Source: an uncultured Flavobacteriales bacterium (GTDB lineage: Bacteria; Bacteroidota; Bacteroidia; Flavobacteriales_D; Crocinitomicaceae). From it: DNA of 36,198 bases. The notes beneath the pieces were generated by a model. The model was not told the origin of the DNA. It ran no database searches and saw only the letters and a program-made list of their open reading frames with translations. Positions 10,247 to 19,110 of this stretch are shown here, in pieces. Within the stretch, counting starts at the first letter, position 1, and each line of letters starts with the position of its first letter. The DNA lies in NCBI GenBank assembly GCA_903879765.1, contig CAIRMS010000019.1:1-36198 (forward strand). The letters run 5' to 3'. The position numbers were made by a program, and so were the translations under genes.

Positions 10247-11017
10247 TTAAACGCCCAGTCTTCCTAATATACTTCCCTCCTCTTTACGTGGCCCTACTCC
10301 GTATGATAAAATACGTGAAGCCAATCGTGAAATCGGCAAAGTTTGTAACCATACCTCTCCTGGACCTTTCAGCGTAGCGAAGAACATTCCTTCACCACCG
10401 AATAAAGTATTTTTTACTCCTCCGACAAACTGAATATCGTAATCAATGCTTTTGGTGTACGCGACAATACATCCAGTGTCTACGCGAAGAACTTCACCTG
10501 GACTCAAGGTTTTTTTCATCACGTGTCCACCAGCGTGACAAAACGCCATTCCGTCGCCTTCTAATTTCTGCATGATAAATCCTTCGCCACCGAATAAACC
10601 TGTTCCCAATTTCCTTTGGAATTCAATCCCAATTGCCACTCCTTTTGCCGCACACAAAAAGGCATCTTTCTGACAAATGATTTTACCATCGTATTGCGCT
10701 AAATCAATCGGGATGATTTTTCCGGGATAAGGTGAAGCAAAGGCAACTTTTGCTTTTCCAAATCCTTCATGTGTAAAAGCGGTCATAAATAGACTCTCTC
10801 CCGTTAGTAAGCGTTTTCCAGCATTAAATAACTTTCCCATGAATCCATTCTGATGTTCAGAACCATCTCCGAAAATGGTTTCCATTTTAATTCCATCACT
10901 CATGTACATAAATGCTCCCGCTTCTGCAATGGCTGTTTCTAGAGGATCAAGTTCAATTTCAACGTATTGCATTTCTTCTCCGTGGATGTAATAGTCAATT
11001 TCGTGATTCGTTTTCAT
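10247..11017 (-). CDS. TIGR00266 / AIM24-like family protein
   Basis: [46 protein letters not shown], glycine-rich beta repeats. Confidence 0.88.
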   Translation of the reverse strand: MKTNHEIDYYIHGEEMQYVEIELDPLETAIAEAGAFMYMSDGIKMETIFGDGSEHQNGFMGKLFNAGKRLLTGESLFMTAFTHEGFGKAKVAFASPYPGKIIPIDLAQYDGKIICQKDAFLCAAKGVAIGIEFQRKLGTGLFGGEGFIMQKLEGDGMAFCHAGGHVMKKTLSPGEVLRVDTGCIVAYTKSIDYDIQFVGGVKNTLFGGEGMFFATLKGPGEVWLQTLPISRLASRILSYGVGPRKEEGSILGRLGV

Positions 11018-11031
11018 GGTGATTTTTTTAT

Positions 11032-11039
11032 CAAAATTA
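11032..11039 (-). promoter_or_regulatory. Candidate -7 element (TAnnTTTG) for the TIGR00266-family gene
   Basis: TAATTTTG on the minus strand, 14 nt before the ATG at 11017. Confidence 0.45.
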
Positions 11040-11125
11040 ATCGGATTTCAGGAAAGAAAAATGAAAACAATAAAATGTTACTCGGATTATAATATTGTTT
11101 ACTTTTATCGTAAGAGGCAAAGCAT

Positions 11126-11479
11126 ATGGAAGACTTTCACGAACAACAAGGAGCACTAGATAGAGAATTAGAGCGATTCATTGAATTGCTTCATCAATTG
11201 TTACCGAAATACCATTCCCTTTTGAAGAAGGAAGCACTGGAACAACACGAACTTGTTCGTTTAGGAGAAATCGAATCCTATTTGTTAAGTGTCAATTCTA
11301 AAATAATGAAAATCAAGGGTGAACTGGAACAAAATTTATTCGGAAAATCGTTGGACACCTATTACAAACTAAAAAATCAAGCGATTGAAGGAGATCCTCA
11401 ATCACGCCTAAAAATGGAAAAAATGCGGGATGCTTTCTCAGAAGCGCTGCAAGCTGGTGACATCATCAACTTGAACTAG
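11126..11479 (+). CDS. Hypothetical small helical protein, 117 aa
   Basis: Isolated ORF with ATG start; charged helical composition; between a divergent gene and gpsA. Confidence 0.7.
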   Translation: MEDFHEQQGALDRELERFIELLHQLLPKYHSLLKKEALEQHELVRLGEIESYLLSVNSKIMKIKGELEQNLFGKSLDTYYKLKNQAIEGDPQSRLKMEKMRDAFSEALQAGDIINLN

Positions 11480-11514
11480 TTCGATTAATGGCAATCTTTT
11501 CCATCAAACTTTTC

Positions 11515-11522
11515 TATTTTTG
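11515..11522 (+). promoter_or_regulatory. Candidate -7 element (TAnnTTTG) for gpsA
   Basis: TATTTTTG, 5 nt before the gpsA ATG at 11528. Confidence 0.5.
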
Positions 11523-11527
11523 CAGCG

Positions 11528-12526
11528 ATGAACACATCTAAACGAATTGCCGTAATTGGCGGAGGTAGCTGGGCAACAGCCATTGTAAAATTACTCTGCA
11601 ACACACAAGAAAAAGTAAACTGGTGGATGAGAGGCGAAGAATCTGTTTCTCACATCCTTCAGTATAAACACAATCCAAAATATTTACAATCTGTTGAATT
11701 GAATTTATCTAGGTTGCATGTCTCAACCGATTTAACGGATATCATTCAATCTTCGGATGTTGTTATTATCGCTACGCCATCTGCATTTTTAACCGAAACT
11801 TTCGCGCATATTTCGGATGATTTATTTCATGATAAAATCGTTTTTTCTGCGGTTAAAGGAATCATTCCAGAATTCAATGCCATTCCTGCTCGTTTTATTC
11901 ATAAAACACTTGGTGTTCCTTATGAAAAAATAGGGATTATTTGCGGTCCGTGTCATGCAGAAGAAGTTGCACTTGAACGCTTATCCTACCTAACAATTGC
12001 GTGTAGCGATCAATCCATTGCAGGACACATGGCTGAAGCGTTGTCTTGTCGCTACATTAAAACCACACTATCCGACGACTTATTCGGAACGGAAATTTCT
12101 GCCGTATTAAAAAACGTATATGCCCTTGCCGCTGGAATTTGTCACGGTGTAGGATACGGCGACAACTTTCAAGCTGTTTTAATCTCGAATGCGATTCAAG
12201 AAATTGAACGATTTATTGATGTAGTGAGTCCAGTTCACCGAGACACCAAGTCGAGTGCCTATTTAGGAGATTTGTTAGTGACCGCTTATTCTAATTTCTC
12301 CCGTAACCGAACTTTCGGATTCATGATAGGAAAAGGATATTCTGTTAAATCCGCACAATTAGAGATGAATATGATTGCAGAAGGATATTATGCGACGAAT
12401 AGTTTAAGCGAAATAAATAAGAAATTTGACGTTGATATGCCCATCTTAAATGCCGTCTATCGTATTTTGTATGAAGGAAAAACTCCTGCTATTGAAATGA
12501 ATTTACTTGCTGAAAAATTATCTTAA
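11528..12526 (+). CDS. gpsA: NAD(P)H-dependent glycerol-3-phosphate dehydrogenase
   Basis: IAVIGGGSWATAIVKLL, GPCHAEEVALE, AVLKNVYALAAGICHGVGYGDN. Confidence 0.95.
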   Translation: MNTSKRIAVIGGGSWATAIVKLLCNTQEKVNWWMRGEESVSHILQYKHNPKYLQSVELNLSRLHVSTDLTDIIQSSDVVIIATPSAFLTETFAHISDDLFHDKIVFSAVKGIIPEFNAIPARFIHKTLGVPYEKIGIICGPCHAEEVALERLSYLTIACSDQSIAGHMAEALSCRYIKTTLSDDLFGTEISAVLKNVYALAAGICHGVGYGDNFQAVLISNAIQEIERFIDVVSPVHRDTKSSAYLGDLLVTAYSNFSRNRTFGFMIGKGYSVKSAQLEMNMIAEGYYATNSLSEINKKFDVDMPILNAVYRILYEGKTPAIEMNLLAEKLS

Positions 12527-12537
12527 AATCAGACCCA

Positions 12538-13803
12538 ATGCTTGTTTTTAAATTTGGAGGAGCATCCGTGAAAGATGCCGATGCTATTCGAAATGTTGCT
12601 TCCATTCTATCACTTTATCCCGGAAAGAAACTCACTGTCGTTGTTTCTGCGATGGGCAAATCAACGAATAAACTAGAAGAAATCGTTGATGCATTGGAAA
12701 GTAAAAACCATAAATTATTTGTTGGATTAGTCGATGAATTAGAATCCTTTCACATGGACATCATGGCTGCATTGTTTCCGGAAAGACATTTTAAAATCTA
12801 TCAAACCATTGAGGAACTTTTCGAATCATTAAGAACGCGTTTTGAAGCTGTTTTTTCGGAGAATAAGAGTTTTGAGTACGATCAAATTGTTTCCCTAGGA
12901 GAAGTATTGTCCTCTCAAATTGTTAGTGCCTATTTAATCGATCAAGATTTTTCTGTGAAATGGATGGATGCCAGGAAATTGATTCGTACCGATCACACCT
13001 ATCAGGAAGGAAAAGTGGATTGGAAGAAGACGGAACAGCTGGTAAAAGAAAGAATGTTACCAGCTTTCGACGAAGCAGACATCCTTTTAACACAAGGATT
13101 CATGGGTCATACTCCCGAAGGATTCACCACCACCTTAGGACGAGAGGGTTCTGATTACACGGCAGGCATTCTTGCTTATTGCGGTCTGGCGGATAGCGTT
13201 ACTATTTGGAAAGATGTTCCGGGCATGTTAAATGCTGATCCGAAATACTTTTCGAACACGAAAAAATTAGAAGCGATTTCATTCAAAGAAGCAATTGAAT
13301 TGTCATATTATGGCGCAAGTGTCATCCATCCGAAAACAATTCAACCGTTGCAAAATCGGAACATTCCATTGTTTGTGAAATCATTTCTTGATCCGAAAGC
13401 AGATGGGACGGCCATTCAAGCATCTTCGAGTTATGACCATTTGATTCCGTCATATATTTTTAAATTTGACCAAGTCTTATACTCCTTTACACCGAAAGAT
13501 TTTTCATTTATTGTTGAAGAAAATTTGAGTGTGATCTTCGGAAAACTCTCTGCAATGAATGTTAAAATTAACCTCATGCAAAATTCAGCTTTAAGTTTCT
13601 CGATATTAACGGATCAGAAAAAATTGAAAAAAGATGAACTTCTTGCTTTGTTTCAAGATGACTATGAAGTGAAGTACAACGAAAACCTTAGTTTGGTGAC
13701 GATTCGTCATTACGATGAACAAACCATCGAGCAAGTCACGGAAGGAAAAGAAATCATCCTTCAACAGCGGACCAGACACACAGCCCGATTTGTGCTAAAA
13801 TAA
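12538..13803 (+). CDS. lysC: Aspartate kinase
   Basis: VFKFGGASVKDADAIRNVA, TLGREGSDYTAGILAYC, WKDVPGMLNADP, ELSYYGASVIHPKTIQPL. Confidence 0.93.
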   Translation: MLVFKFGGASVKDADAIRNVASILSLYPGKKLTVVVSAMGKSTNKLEEIVDALESKNHKLFVGLVDELESFHMDIMAALFPERHFKIYQTIEELFESLRTRFEAVFSENKSFEYDQIVSLGEVLSSQIVSAYLIDQDFSVKWMDARKLIRTDHTYQEGKVDWKKTEQLVKERMLPAFDEADILLTQGFMGHTPEGFTTTLGREGSDYTAGILAYCGLADSVTIWKDVPGMLNADPKYFSNTKKLEAISFKEAIELSYYGASVIHPKTIQPLQNRNIPLFVKSFLDPKADGTAIQASSSYDHLIPSYIFKFDQVLYSFTPKDFSFIVEENLSVIFGKLSAMNVKINLMQNSALSFSILTDQKKLKKDELLALFQDDYEVKYNENLSLVTIRHYDEQTIEQVTEGKEIILQQRTRHTARFVLK

Positions 13804-13807
13804 GTGG

Positions 13808-13839
13808 TAAATACCCTAAAAGCGGTATTCCTATTTTTC
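13808..13839 (+). terminator. Weak candidate terminator after aspartate kinase
   Basis: aatacc...ggtatt inverted repeat followed by a T-rich stretch (cctatttttct). Confidence 0.3.
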
Positions 13840-13850
13840 TAAAATGAATG

Positions 13851-13858
13851 TAATTTTG
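13851..13858 (+). promoter_or_regulatory. Candidate -7 element (TAnnTTTG) for feoA
   Basis: TAATTTTG, 4 nt before the ATG at 13863 (7 nt before the ATG at 13866). Confidence 0.5.
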
Positions 13859-13862
13859 TCGC

Positions 13863-14087
13863 ATGATGAATACATTGAATCATGTTGAATTGCGTCAAGT
13901 TGTGGAAATTGTTTCCGTTGACCACTCACCTATTTCCTCTAAGTTAACGGAAATGGGACTGGTTGCAGGACAACTAATCACTACCTTATTCCGGGCTCCA
14001 TTTGGAGATCCTATTGCAATTGAACTGAATGGAACGGTTCTTTCCCTTCGTTTGGAGGAAGCGCAATTTATTGAAGTAAAAGCGTAA
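13863..14087 (+). CDS. feoA: Ferrous iron transport protein A (SH3-like FeoA)
   Basis: 74 aa; LTEMGLVAGQLITTLFRAPFGDPIAIELNGTVLSLRLEEA, followed by feoB. Confidence 0.92.
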   Translation: MMNTLNHVELRQVVEIVSVDHSPISSKLTEMGLVAGQLITTLFRAPFGDPIAIELNGTVLSLRLEEAQFIEVKA

Positions 14088-14106
14088 TGCTTTGACTCAA
14101 AATTAA

Positions 14107-14114
14107 TAAGTTTG
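14107..14114 (+). promoter_or_regulatory. Candidate -7 element (TAnnTTTG) for feoB
   Basis: TAAGTTTG, 6 nt before the ATG at 14121. Confidence 0.45.
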
Positions 14115-14120
14115 CAAACC

Positions 14121-16073
14121 ATGAAAATTGCGTTACTCGGCAACCCGAATACAGGTAAAAGCTCCGTATTTAATCTCTTGACAGGTTTGCGTCAGCAAGT
14201 TGGGAATTTCCCGGGTGTTACAGTAGACAAACGCAGTGGTTTTATTCAAATCAATCAAGTACAACACGAACTCATCGATTTTCCAGGAACGTATAGTATT
14301 TATCCACGTTCTAAAGAGGAAACAGTTGTTTTTGATGTACTATCTGACACGAAACATTCTCAGCACCCTGATCAAATTATCTTTGTTGTAGATGCGAGTA
14401 ACTTGCAACGTAATTTACTCTTCTTTACTCAAGTTTTTGATTTAGGAATTCCCTGTGTTTTGGTTTTAAATATGTGGGACCTTGCACAAAAAAAAGGCAT
14501 TACTATTTCCATCGAAGCATTAGAGAAATTGTTTCCAGGTGTTCCCATCGTTCAGTCGAATGCACGAGTTGGTCTTGGAAAGGATCGGATTCTGAAAGCC
14601 ATCGATTCGACTAAAGTTAAAGATTTAACATTCAAACCGTTTCTCGATTCGTTTCACTTATGTGAAATCGAAGATGTTCAATGCCAAAAACTGGAAGCAG
14701 AAAACCGTCTTCAAAAAATTAAAACTTCATTAACAAAAGTGGTTGAGACAAAAGTATTGGAGGGAGAAAACTTTTCTCGAAAAATTGATCGAATTTTAAT
14801 TCACCCTGTTTTTGGATACTTGATTTTTGCACTTGTCTTGATGGTCATTTTTCAGTTCATCTTTTCGTTTGCAAATGCACCGATGAATTGGATTGACAAT
14901 TTATTTTCACACTTTTCTATTTGGAGTAGTGACTTAATTCCTGAGGGAATGGTGAATGATTTAATTTCACAAGGGATAATCCCAGGAATTGGGGGAGTCG
15001 TTGTGTTTGTTCCTCAGATTGCCATGCTTTTCTTTTTCATTTCTATATTGGAGGAAAGCGGTTATTTGTCGCGCGTGGTCTTCATCATGGACCGACTGAT
15101 GCGTCCCTTTGGATTGAACGGAAAAAGTGTCGTTCCATTAATGTCGAGTGTTGCATGTGCGATACCAGGAATTATGGCCACACGGACGATTTCCAATTGG
15201 AAAGAACGACTCATTACCATCCTAGTTGCGCCATTTATGAGTTGTAGCGCACGAATCCCCGTGTATACCTTGCTCATTTCTTTGGTGATTCCGAAAATGT
15301 ATTTATTTGGATTTATCAACCTTCAAGGAATCGTTCTCTTTGGATTATACAGTTTAGGAATTGTATTTGCTCTTTTGGTTTCTTTCCTTTTAAAGTTGTT
15401 CATCAAACAAAAAGAAAAAGGATTTCTCTTGTTAGAGCTACCTGACTACAAGAATCCACGCTGGGGAAATGTGTTCATCAACGTACTTGAAAAGGTGAAA
15501 ATATTTATTCTTGATGCCGGAAAAATCATTTTAGCGATTTCCATTATACTATGGTTTCTTGCGAGTTTTGGACCAGATATGGATGGAGCAGCACACGGAC
15601 TTAGTAAAACGCGCGCTTATCAGTCCATGTCGAAACAGGAACAGACGATTGCCATGGATGCATGTAAACTTTCCAATTCTTACATTGGCATTCTAGGAAA
15701 AGGAATGGAACCCATCATTGCTCCATTAGGATATGATTGGAAAATTGGTATTTCATTGATTACCTCGTTTGCCGCTAGGGAAGTTTTTGTTGGATCATTG
15801 GCAACTATTTATGCTGTGCAAGATGACGGCGGAAAGCAAACGTTGTTAATTGACAGAATGCGAAACGAAGTGAAAGCGGATGGGTCTCCGGTATTTACTT
15901 TGGCAAGTGGTGTTTCCTTAATGGTATTTTATGTATTCGCCATGCAATGTATGGCAACAATGGCTGTCGTAAAACGCGAAACGAATTCGTGGAAATGGCC
16001 GCTCATTCAACTCGCCTTTATGGGTGTATTGGCTTACTTCACTGCTTGGTTGACTTTCATCATCCTTTCTTAA
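14121..16073 (+). CDS. feoB: Ferrous iron transport protein B (GTPase-permease)
   Basis: G1 motif GNPNTGKSSVFNLLTG, GNFPGVTVDKRSG, FPGTYS, CSARIPVYTLLIS, FAAREVFVGSLATIY; ATG at 14121 preferred over the TTG at 14112 in the ORF track. Confidence 0.96.
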   Translation: MKIALLGNPNTGKSSVFNLLTGLRQQVGNFPGVTVDKRSGFIQINQVQHELIDFPGTYSIYPRSKEETVVFDVLSDTKHSQHPDQIIFVVDASNLQRNLLFFTQVFDLGIPCVLVLNMWDLAQKKGITISIEALEKLFPGVPIVQSNARVGLGKDRILKAIDSTKVKDLTFKPFLDSFHLCEIEDVQCQKLEAENRLQKIKTSLTKVVETKVLEGENFSRKIDRILIHPVFGYLIFALVLMVIFQFIFSFANAPMNWIDNLFSHFSIWSSDLIPEGMVNDLISQGIIPGIGGVVVFVPQIAMLFFFISILEESGYLSRVVFIMDRLMRPFGLNGKSVVPLMSSVACAIPGIMATRTISNWKERLITILVAPFMSCSARIPVYTLLISLVIPKMYLFGFINLQGIVLFGLYSLGIVFALLVSFLLKLFIKQKEKGFLLLELPDYKNPRWGNVFINVLEKVKIFILDAGKIILAISIILWFLASFGPDMDGAAHGLSKTRAYQSMSKQEQTIAMDACKLSNSYIGILGKGMEPIIAPLGYDWKIGISLITSFAAREVFVGSLATIYAVQDDGGKQTLLIDRMRNEVKADGSPVFTLASGVSLMVFYVFAMQCMATMAVVKRETNSWKWPLIQLAFMGVLAYFTAWLTFIILS

Positions 16074-16103
16074 TTCGCGGATAAATCTTAAATTCGTTCA
16101 GAT

Positions 16104-16238
16104 ATGCAGCTATTAATCATTTTCCTTGCGCTTGGACTTTCTCTATTTTACATAGTAAGAAGGATTTGGAAACAATTTTCCAAAAAGAATTCCACGTGTG
16201 AAGGTTGCGCGTTGCATCAAACGATGACTAAAGAGTAA
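16104..16238 (+). CDS. 44-aa membrane microprotein with CxxC, FeoB-associated Cys-rich membrane protein-like
   Basis: Below the ORF-track cutoff; ATG to TAA gives MQLLIIFLALGLSLFYIVRRIWKQFSKKNSTCEGCALHQTMTKE; one TM segment, basic stretch, CEGC; 30 nt downstream of feoB and 7 nt upstream of corA. Confidence 0.72.
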   Translation: MQLLIIFLALGLSLFYIVRRIWKQFSKKNSTCEGCALHQTMTKE

Positions 16239-16245
16239 CAAGACT

Positions 16246-17247
16246 ATGGCAAATGTTCAACTTTATAAGTACAATGCTACTTTTTATTCCATAAAACAAG
16301 AAACAGCGGCCTATTTCGCCAACGAATTTTTAGAGACTGAACTCGATGCAGATCATGTGGCATGGTTAAATTTTCATGGAATTGAGGATGCCGAATCGAT
16401 CGAACATTTATGTCAGAAACTAGGCATTGATAAATTATCCATTGAAAACATTCACCACCAAGTTCGACGACCTAAAATTGAGGAGTATAGCAAATACATG
16501 TCGTTTTACGTGATGTCTGCATTACCCAAGGAAGTGGGAAACACCTATTTACATCAAGACCAAATCTCCTTTTTAATGGGAGCAAATTACTTGATTTCCT
16601 TTCAGGACAAACCTTCTGATCACTTTACCGATGTTAGAAACCGGATTGAAAAAGACAGAGGGAAAATTCGGAAAAAAGGCAGTGATTTTTTAATGTTTCG
16701 CATGTTGGAAGCGATTATCGATAATTACTTTGAAGTTCTGGAGGACATTTCTGTTCAAATCGAATCGATTGATGCAAAGCTTCATATTGTACAGGACAAA
16801 TCCATTCTAACGAGTATCGAATTAGAAAAACGCAAGCTCATCGAATTGCGTAAAATTGCCCAGCCGATGCGGGATATCACCAACCAATTAGAAAACAGTG
16901 AGAGTCCGTTTATTCAAAGCAGCAACCTTCATTATTTCCGGAGTTTACGATCCTCCTGCTTGAGTGTATTGGAGGAAATTGATGCCAACAAACAAATTTT
17001 AGAAGGAATGGCCAATCTATATTACGCCGCTCAAGGACAACGAATGAATGAAATCATGCGTGTCTTAACAGTAGTCAGTGCCATATTTATTCCTTTAACA
17101 TTTATAGTTGGCGTGTACGGAATGAATTTTGAACACATGCCTGAATTAAAGTATACATATGGATACTATACTGTTGTTGGGATTATGTTTGCACTTGGAG
17201 TTGGATTATTGGCATACTTTCGAAAAAGAGGATGGTTAAAAAAATAG
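16246..17247 (+). CDS. corA: CorA family magnesium/cobalt transporter
   Basis: Two C-terminal TM segments with YGMNF signature; IEDISVQIESIDAKL helical region. Confidence 0.95.
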   Translation: MANVQLYKYNATFYSIKQETAAYFANEFLETELDADHVAWLNFHGIEDAESIEHLCQKLGIDKLSIENIHHQVRRPKIEEYSKYMSFYVMSALPKEVGNTYLHQDQISFLMGANYLISFQDKPSDHFTDVRNRIEKDRGKIRKKGSDFLMFRMLEAIIDNYFEVLEDISVQIESIDAKLHIVQDKSILTSIELEKRKLIELRKIAQPMRDITNQLENSESPFIQSSNLHYFRSLRSSCLSVLEEIDANKQILEGMANLYYAAQGQRMNEIMRVLTVVSAIFIPLTFIVGVYGMNFEHMPELKYTYGYYTVVGIMFALGVGLLAYFRKRGWLKK

Positions 17248-17335
17248 GGAATCAACCTGTCTTTTCATCAGAGTATGCCCAAACTAAAATCTGTTAACAT
17301 TTAGTTAAATAAAAATTTACCAAAAGAATCGTCCG

Positions 17336-17343
17336 TAAGTTTG
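17336..17343 (+). promoter_or_regulatory. Candidate -7 element (TAnnTTTG) for the DUF1573 gene
   Basis: TAAGTTTG, 19 nt before the ATG at 17363. Confidence 0.5.
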
Positions 17344-17362
17344 ATTCATAAAATTAACGACT

Positions 17363-17806
17363 ATGAAAAATTTATTTTTATCCCTTGGGATTATGTTCAT
17401 CGCAGTATTGGGAATGAACACAGTAAATGCACAAATTGAGAAAGGTGCTAAAATCGAATTCAGCAAAGAAACGCATGACTATGGAAACATCAAATACGGT
17501 GGTGAGCCATATTGTAATTTTGAGTTCAAAAACACAGGAGACGAGCCTTTAATTATTTCAAATGCAAAAGGATCATGTGGTTGTACAGTTCCTGAATGGC
17601 CGAAAGAACCAATTGCACCAGGAGCAAAAGGAGTAATTCGTGTTAAATACGATACAAACCGTCCAGGTCCAATCAACAAAAACGTAACCATCACTTCAAA
17701 TGCAATCAACGAGCCTAACAAGGTGATTCGTATCAAAGGTGAAGTTGGACCAGCTCCAGAAGTTGGAACACCAGTAAACAACGCAGGTGCACCAACGAAT
17801 AACTAA
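17363..17806 (+). CDS. DUF1573 domain-containing secreted protein
   Basis: Signal peptide; HDYGNIKYGGEPYCNFEFKNTGDEPLIISNAKGSCGCTVPEWPKEPIAPG is typical DUF1573. Confidence 0.92.
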   Translation: MKNLFLSLGIMFIAVLGMNTVNAQIEKGAKIEFSKETHDYGNIKYGGEPYCNFEFKNTGDEPLIISNAKGSCGCTVPEWPKEPIAPGAKGVIRVKYDTNRPGPINKNVTITSNAINEPNKVIRIKGEVGPAPEVGTPVNNAGAPTNN

Positions 17807-17827
17807 GATAACACACTAAAATAGAAA

Positions 17828-17857
17828 AGCCGATCAAGTTCTTGATCGGCTTTTTTT
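17828..17857 (+). terminator. Intrinsic terminator of the DUF1573 gene
   Basis: agccgatcaag-tt-cttgatcggct stem followed by a run of T. Confidence 0.88.
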
Positions 17858-17888
17858 ATGCCTTTGATTTTCACTTTAACTCCAATAC

Positions 17889-18572
17889 TTAGATTTCATT
17901 GAAATTAGCAGCTGTATTTTTCCAATCTCCTGTTGTACCAGGTCGAACAAGTTGAATCGTTTGATAACCAACCATATCAGCAGCTGTTAACTCCTCCTTG
18001 ATGTCCGATAAAAACAGTATTTGATTTGGTTCTAAATCTAATATTTCAGCAATGGCTTTATACGTTTCTGAATCTCGTTTTGCCCCTGTCTTTGTATCAA
18101 AGTAATTCGACAGGTGTTTACTCAAATCACCGTAGCAACTAAATTGAAATAATAATTTTTGTGCATGAATGGAACCGGAAGAAAAGATTCCAATTTTCAA
18201 TCCATTCGTTCTCCATTTATTGAAACAGGTAGGAACATCATCGTACACGTGTCCTTTGATGTCTCCATCTTCATATGCTTTTTTCCAAACAAAACCTTGA
18301 AGGGTTTTCAAAGGAGTCACCTTTCTATCCGCACGACTCCATTCGTCGAGGTAAGCGATGACTTCTTCCGTTGTCGTAATGCTTTTACCTTCTTCCTCTT
18401 TTACCAATTTGATGACTTGAGCAAAAGATTCTTTCACCTCACTAACTTGTGCCATTTTAGGCAATACTTGAATGTGCTCTCTAAAATATGGGAACAATTC
18501 ATCCACAACAAAAGAGATAGAAGTTGTGGTTCCTTCTATATCACATAAAATATACTTAATTTGATTATCCAC
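17889..18572 (-). CDS. mtnC: Acireductone synthase (enolase-phosphatase E1)
   Basis: HAD family; ILCDIEGTTTSISFVVDELFPYFREH, GIFSSGSIHAQKLLF, FLSDIKEELTAA. Confidence 0.94.
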   Translation of the reverse strand: MDNQIKYILCDIEGTTTSISFVVDELFPYFREHIQVLPKMAQVSEVKESFAQVIKLVKEEEGKSITTTEEVIAYLDEWSRADRKVTPLKTLQGFVWKKAYEDGDIKGHVYDDVPTCFNKWRTNGLKIGIFSSGSIHAQKLLFQFSCYGDLSKHLSNYFDTKTGAKRDSETYKAIAEILDLEPNQILFLSDIKEELTAADMVGYQTIQLVRPGTTGDWKNTAANFNEI

Positions 18573-19110
18573 GATTTGGAAAATTAAACGCTAAAAACTC
18601 ATTTTCTTTGCCAGAGCCGGTGTATTCAGGCACCCACCCAGACATGTCTATAAAAATACGGATGGCTTTTACAAATGGATTTAATTCACCTGCATCAAAC
18701 CAATGTTTTGTTCCGGCAGGGACAGAGATTAAATCACCCCGCTCGCACAATAAATTAAAAACCTCTTCATTTTCAAGATGAAACCAAAATAGTCCTTGTC
18801 CATCGACGAAGAACCTAATTTCATCCTCTGAATGCGTATGTTCCGCTAAAAACTTTGCGCGTATTGCCGCATAATTCTCCGTAGAGGAATTGATGGAAAT
18901 GACATCTGCCGTTTGATATCCCCCGCTTTTCATAAATGGATCAAGATCGGAATGATAGGCTTGAAGTATTTCTTCTGAACTTGCTGAATCATCAAATACA
19001 GTAGCACAAAACCACTGATCAAAGAAAATTCCACGTTGGTTCATGAAAGACCTGATTTCTTGCGGATCCGTCAACTGAACGTGTTTATTTGGTATGGATA
19101 AAATTGCCAT
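18565..19110 (-). CDS. mtnD: Acireductone dioxygenase (cupin)
   Basis: EHTHSEDEIRFFVDGQGLFWFH, VPAGTKHWFD; 8-nt overlap with mtnC. Confidence 0.94.
   Translation of the reverse strand: MAILSIPNKHVQLTDPQEIRSFMNQRGIFFDQWFCATVFDDSASSEEILQAYHSDLDPFMKSGGYQTADVISINSSTENYAAIRAKFLAEHTHSEDEIRFFVDGQGLFWFHLENEEVFNLLCERGDLISVPAGTKHWFDAGELNPFVKAIRIFIDMSGWVPEYTGSGKENEFLAFNFPNRG

Noticed and set aside
14112-14120. TTG start for feoB from the ORF track
   Set aside because: It falls within a TAnnTTTG box; the ATG at 14121 directly precedes MKIALLGNPNTGKS.
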